From Cyclaneusma minus (taxonomy: Eukaryota > Ascomycota > Leotiomycetes > Marthamycetales > Marthamycetaceae): a stretch of 64,000 bases of DNA. A program made the translations under genes and the position numbers. The DNA is taken from NCBI GenBank assembly GCA_037179335.1, contig JAKZHN010000004.1, forward strand, positions 1,550,001 to 1,614,000, written 5' to 3'. How positions within the stretch are numbered: position 1 is the first letter of the stretch; each line of letters begins with the position of its first letter. Below the pieces are notes generated by a model. That model had not been told where the DNA came from. It saw only the letters and a list, made by a program, of their open reading frames with translations, and did no database searches. Below, one piece after another: positions 58,801 through 64,000 of this stretch.

Positions 58801-61800
58801 TTATAAAATTAAATAAAATGCCGATAAGGATTTTTTGAATTGCTAAAATTTTATATAAGCTATTATACTAATTTGGAAAATTAAAGCGTGAATTCTAAAC
58901 TTTTTGTTTATTTTGCTTTTAAAAAATACTTTTTTAGGCCAAAACCTTTTCCAAATATTTAAAAAGGGCAAAAAGTTAATTAAAGTTTCCAAAATTGCAC
59001 CATTATTAAATAATTGCGATAATATTGCTTTAATTTAAAAAATGTTAAAATTGGCAAAAACTGCCAAAATAAGCGCTAATAAAATTAAAAACGCGGCCTA
59101 AAAAACAATTGCTATAGCAGCTTAATTGGCAGACTTTATTTATTTTTTTAAGCGCAAAAAAATAGGCAAAATTAGTCCGGCTAAGGCTGGCGGGCAATAA
59201 AATGGTAAATAAAATAAGGAGAAAACTAATGGTAATAAAAATAACGGCAGCAAAGGCAATAACAAGGCTGGGCCTAATAATAATATTATATTTATATAAA
59301 AATGGAAATCGTTTATTAAAAACAGAAAAAGGCCACAAAGAAAACAAGCTAAACGCCAGGCTAAAGCTATTTAGCTTAATATTATAATTAATATAAAACC
59401 GGCTTTAATTTTCAATTAAAAAAAGCTTAAATCGGTTTAATTAAACCCAGAATCAAATAATATCACTCACGCTAAAATAAATTCTTGGTTAAATCGCAAT
59501 ATTATTCTTTAAAATCAGGCCTATTTAAATCATTTTATTTAAATTATTTTATTATTATATAGCGTAAAGCAATTAAAATATTATTATTGCTATTATAACC
59601 GCAAGAGCAAAACGGCGGTATTAATATAGGCGAAAATTTTATATTTATTATATTTAAGCTAATTGCCAATTATTAAAACGATTTTATAATTTTAAAAATA
59701 TTAATTCCCAATATTTGCATATATTTTAAAAAGGCAAAAAATCTCAAAACCCTTACTAGCATATTTTAAAAAGCGCTAATAGCTTTTATAATTTAAAGGA
59801 CAAAAAGTTTGGCTGCTTTTTTACTGGCTTTTATTTATATTATTAAAGCCTTTATTATTATTATTATTTTAAAAAAATCTATTTATTTAAAAATTTATTT
59901 TGCAAATATATATTGCTATAATCAAAATAATATATAAATTGTATTTTAGTATTTTTATATTAATTAGCATTTTTTTAAGCATATTCGATTAAACTTTTGC
60001 TTAAGCTTTTTAAAGTTTTTTTTTAAATTTTCATTAAAATAAAAAAATAATTATTAAAGCCGGCCTTTTACAAAATTAAAAAAAAACAGCAAGCTAAATA
60101 AAAAACTTTGCTTTTAATTAATGTTTTAAATAGTTAATTATATTAATTTTAAATTGAATAAACTGGGCTATTTTGGAGATTTTATAAGCCTTTAAAGGCT
60201 TAATAATAGTATAATAATCTTTTAGGCTTTTAATATTAAAGCAGCCCAAGCTTTAATTAGAAATTATAATTGAATTAAATTTCCTTTTTCCAAAGGCTTA
60301 TTTTTAAAAGCCTTATTTTCTATTTTTATTTATATAATATTTAAAAAGTTACTTTTATTAAAAATGAACAAATTAATTATAATTAACCGGATTTTAAAAA
60401 AATAATAAAAAGATTTATCCAAAATTGGAAATCCTTTAAGCGGTATAGCTAAAAAGGGTATTAAATAATAATAAAAAGCATGGCTTTTTAATTATTAAAT
60501 GCATTTTAATAAAGCAAGCTAATAAATTTATTAAAATTCATATGCTATTAAATTGAGAGGCCAAAGCTTATAAACTATTTCAAGCCTATTTTAAAGCTAT
60601 TTAATGCTTTAATTGCCAATATTAGGAATATATTGCAAAAATATATATTAAAAATATTTTACAGCAAATACCTAAAATAACCCTGTTATTATAATTTTGA
60701 ATTTAAAATAACCCCGAAATTAAAAATTGATATTTAATATTTAAAACTAGCTATAGAAAAAAGAAATTAACTTTCTTCATTTAGTAAAAATGCCTTTTAT
60801 TTATTAAAAATAAAAAATAAAATCAAATATATATAAAACCCTATTTCGCTACAATAATTCTAAAACAAAATTATGGTTTTTGGAGTTAAAGCCTAATCCC
60901 GAAAAATAATTTATATAATAGTTTGATAGCGCTACCAATTTTAAGAGTAATTAAATTCATATCTTTAATATTAATTAAAAAATAATAGAATTTTTATAAT
61001 TGCTTTCAAAGCAAACAAATTAATTGCAAAAAGGCTATTATTTAAATTTTAAGCCTTAAAACTATAATCTAATTAATTATAGCGCTATTAATTTTAAAAA
61101 CAATTAAATTCCGGCTTCAGGTAATAGAATTTCTTAATTAATTCTATAATAAAATGTATTAATTTAATTATCTTTATTGCTTCAATAATATATTTTTAGA
61201 AAATGGTTAAAAACGCTAAAAGCTCCGGAAAGCGCTTTTATTTTCCAGCGCTGCCCGCCACTATATGCTTTAGCTATATACAAAGTAATAAAATTAATTA
61301 TTGAAGCAAATATAATAATAAAATCAATTCAAAAAATCAATTATTAAAAATCAGAATTTAATTATTTTTAAAAATAATGGAATTCTAATAAAGTTAAGTT
61401 TTTACAGTTTATAAGCCAGTTTAAAAGCCAGTTTAACTTGACGCTTTTTAGCGCCAAATTTAATTTATTGGAATTTTATTATTTTTAAAAATAATTAAAT
61501 TCTAATTTTTAAAATTAAGTTTTTTAATTAATTTAGGTATTATAATCGTTTAAATAATGAATTTTATTGCGTTATAAATTGCTATTTTAATAGCTAAAAT
61601 GCAAATTTAAAAAACGCAAATTTAAAAAACTCAAATTTGCAAAACTCAAATATATATAAAAAAAACTTCATCACTTTTAAAAATAATCAAATTCTGACTT
61701 TTGGAAATTAATTTTCTTAATTAATTTTATAATAAATTAATTAAAGGCAATTAAATTTATTGCATTATAAATGGATATTTTAATATATAAATAAAACCTA

Positions 61801-64000
61801 AATTTAAAAAACCCAGCAATTATTATTTATATAACCATTGGATTTATATAAAATGAAAAGCCTTAATTATTTTATAATATTTTTAAACTTGCATTATTAA
61901 TAATTTAATAAATTTTTATTATTAATTCAAAAAGCTATAAAGCCTAAAACAATGGTTTGGCGCAATAATAATAAGCGTTGCAAAAGCCTTAACCTAAAAT
62001 CAAGTATTTAATTTTAAGCTGAATTAGGGTTAATTTTAAAAAAATAATAGAAATATTGGCGGCAAATCTGGTTATAGGCTTTATTAAAATGAAATTTATA
62101 GGGGTCGATTTGGTAAAGGTGGACTTTATAAAAGAAAAATCTTTTTTATAAAGCCCATTTTTATCAAATTAATCCCTATAAAATCCATTTTAGGAAAGCA
62201 TATAATTAAAATTGCCATCAATATTTCCATTATCTTTTTAAATATAATAAAATCTAAATTCTTATTTTTGTATTTTTATTTTATAAATTTAAAAAATCTA
62301 TATCTAAATAATCCAAATTTAAACACACCAAATTCAAACCATCAAAATTTAAGCATTTCAAATTTAAAAAAAAGACAAATATAAAAATACAAATTTGGAT
62401 TTTTTAAATCCGAAATAAAAATAAGCAAAAGTATAAATCTTATTTTTTTAAATTTAAAATAAAAATATAAATATATAAATTTAAAATAGCAATTAAATTC
62501 TATATTAATATAAAACTAGATACCATTTACTAGCTATAAAATATATAAATAAATAGCGGTTATCTAACAAAGCAATTTAATCGTTATTAGTTTTCAGTTT
62601 ATTTATTTTTTAAAGCCTATTTAATTTTTATTTCATTTTGAATAAATATTCGCGGAAATATAGGCTATTAATATAAATTAATGCATTTATAATTTTATTA
62701 GCTATACGCTGCTTTTTATATAATCGCCCGCCATATAAAAAATTAATATTAATTGAGGCAGGCATTTTACCCTTTTTTATAATTCCGTTATTAGGCATTC
62801 TCTTTTTCTCTTTTTCTTATTCTTTTTCTTATTTTATTTTTTATTTTTTTCCTTATTTTTTTTTAATACTTTTAAATATTTATTTGGCATTTTTCGCTAT
62901 TATATAAAAATCGTTTATTATTAATATTATAGTTATTTTAAGCATTATAATATAATAAATAAATTAAAATATATTTTCTTATATAATTAATTTGGTTTTT
63001 AATATTAGCTTTCAAATTTTAATAATTTAGTTTTTAATTTATAATATCCCAGGTTTTTTAATAATTTAGCGTTTTAATCAATCTTTTTTTTAAAAAAATG
63101 ATAATAGCTTTAATGTTTTAAATTAATTGAAAATATAATTAAATATATTTAAATATAATAAATGCTTAAATAAAAATCTAAATACTTTAAATAAACAATT
63201 TTTAAATTTATTTTGTTTAATATTTAGCAATTTGTTTTTACGCTATATACCCCGAGCTTTATTTAATTTATAGCGTTTATAAAAAAATTATTAAAATCGC
63301 AATAATACCTATTTTATAAAATATCTCTTATATAAATTTGCATTTTTTTCTTTTTGCAATTTAAGCACCTTGGTATAATATTTGGCTTTAATAATAATTT
63401 ATAAGCTATTGCATAGATTTTTAATTAAGCGAAAAAAACGGCGATTTATTTTTTAATTTTAATTATTCCGCGATTGGTATAGACTTTTTGGAAAAAAATA
63501 TTAATTAAATAAATTAGAACTGGCTATTATTACCCTTTTTTTTTAATTTTAAATTTAATTTTATTAATTTTATTATTACGTTTTTTTTTAATTCTTTATT
63601 AGCCGCTTAAAAAATTAATGCCTAAATTTTTATTTAATATTTTTCAGCTTATTCCTAGGCTTAATTTAGAAATTTTTATTACTTTTATATATAATTTTAT
63701 TAAAATCCAAATTTATTATAGCCTTTTTGCATTTAAATTGTTTTTTTATTACCAGCCAATTAGCTTTTTATTATTCTTTTTCTTTTTTCCATTATTTTTT
63801 TTTATTTTCCAACCGCCGCCAATTCGCCGGTTTTTCATTATAAATATTAATTTTTCCTATAAATATTCCAATTTTTTTTAATTTATTTTTTATAAAAATC
63901 TATTATTAATTTATTTGGCCTGGCAAACTTCATTAAATATATATCTTTTTTATTAGCCTTTTTTTTATCTAGGCTAAAACGGCACTTTATATAATAATAA
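55881..64000. repeat. AT-rich decayed repeat block (RIP-like), no intact gene
   Basis: Over 8 kb of overwhelmingly A+T sequence with long A and T runs and frequent TAA/TTA, running off the right edge. The few open frames (59045-59347 minus; 63618-63881 plus) are K/N/I/F-rich products of composition. Internal repetition is visible: related segments with AGCCATTACC and AAAATTAT.TTTAAAAAAGAAA recur at about 57.83, 57.97 and 58.15 kb (latter spacing ~179 bp). Related TTTTAAAAATAAT(T/C)AAATTCT segments lie at about 61.37, 61.48 and 61.67 kb. Such blocks in Pezizomycotina are usually transposon graveyards after repeat-induced point mutation. I have not computed RIP indices, and some CA dinucleotides remain. 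The original elements cannot be named. Confidence 0.75.
62092..62187. repeat. Imperfect ~40-bp inverted repeat (hairpin) in the AT-rich block
   Basis: The left arm AATTTATAGGGGTCGATTT.. to GGACTTTATAAAAGA (62093-62134) is mirrored by the right arm. Read on the minus strand, the right arm is ATTTTATAGGGATTAATTT.. to GGGCTTTATAAAAAAGA. About four fifths of positions match, and most mismatches are G/A or C/T transitions, as expected if a perfect hairpin element was later mutated. Confidence 0.6.

Noticed and set aside
59045..59347. 100-codon frame in the AT-rich block as a possible protein remnant
   Set aside because: I/F/L/K-rich composition expected from A+T sequence; no transposase or polymerase motif seen.

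Overview
The window looks like nuclear DNA of a filamentous ascomycete (Pezizomycotina). Genes carry short spliceosomal introns (about 50-210 bp) with GT..AG ends and CTAAC/CTGAC-like branch sites. There is a HET-domain gene, and GC-balanced gene blocks sit next to a long, very AT-rich, decayed repeat block of the kind left by repeat-induced mutation. I cannot place it to species.

Layout. 1-2.4 kb: about seven degenerate ~350-bp repeat units on the minus strand, followed at 2.66-3.03 kb by a cluster of a short motif (TTTTGTTGCACGTCGAC). 3.4-27.7 kb: a conserved gene block with a small membrane protein, mitochondrial ribosomal protein uS12m, a KRE2/MNT1-type mannosyltransferase, the decapping factor PAT1, a four-exon gene of unknown function with a duplicated intron, a HET-domain protein, an Hst2-like sirtuin, mitochondrial Rsm22 (METTL17-like), and a Gemin2 homologue. 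27.9-29.0 kb: ~400-bp tandem repeats carrying the short motif. 29.1-43.8 kb: a huge tandem array (roughly 35-40 copies, period about 300-370 bp). Every unit is marked by a TATA-like core (TATTTATACCTG). The array contains one small transmembrane-protein gene and one TA-flanked MITE. 43.9-49.3 kb: an LAT-type amino-acid transporter and, divergently, mitochondrial leucyl-tRNA synthetase. 49.4-53.2 kb: no intact gene, but a stretch that reads like decayed coding DNA. 53.2-53.9 kb: an AT-rich 706-bp hAT-like non-autonomous element with a perfect 8-bp target duplication. 53.9-55.9 kb: a GC-normal island with a two-exon gene of unknown function. 55.9-64 kb: an AT-rich, essentially geneless block.

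Three genes (uS12m, Rsm22 and mitochondrial LeuRS) serve mitochondrial translation but are not adjacent. PAT1 and the Gemin2 homologue serve mRNA decay and snRNP assembly. Gene order otherwise shows no pathway clustering.

The most unusual signal is the repeat array and its inverted relative at the left edge. Together they flank a 25-kb housekeeping block in opposite orientation. Next are the short motif that recurs in several unrelated tandem contexts, and two well-bounded MITEs. All exon boundaries below were read by eye from splice consensus and reading frame; none is backed by transcript data.
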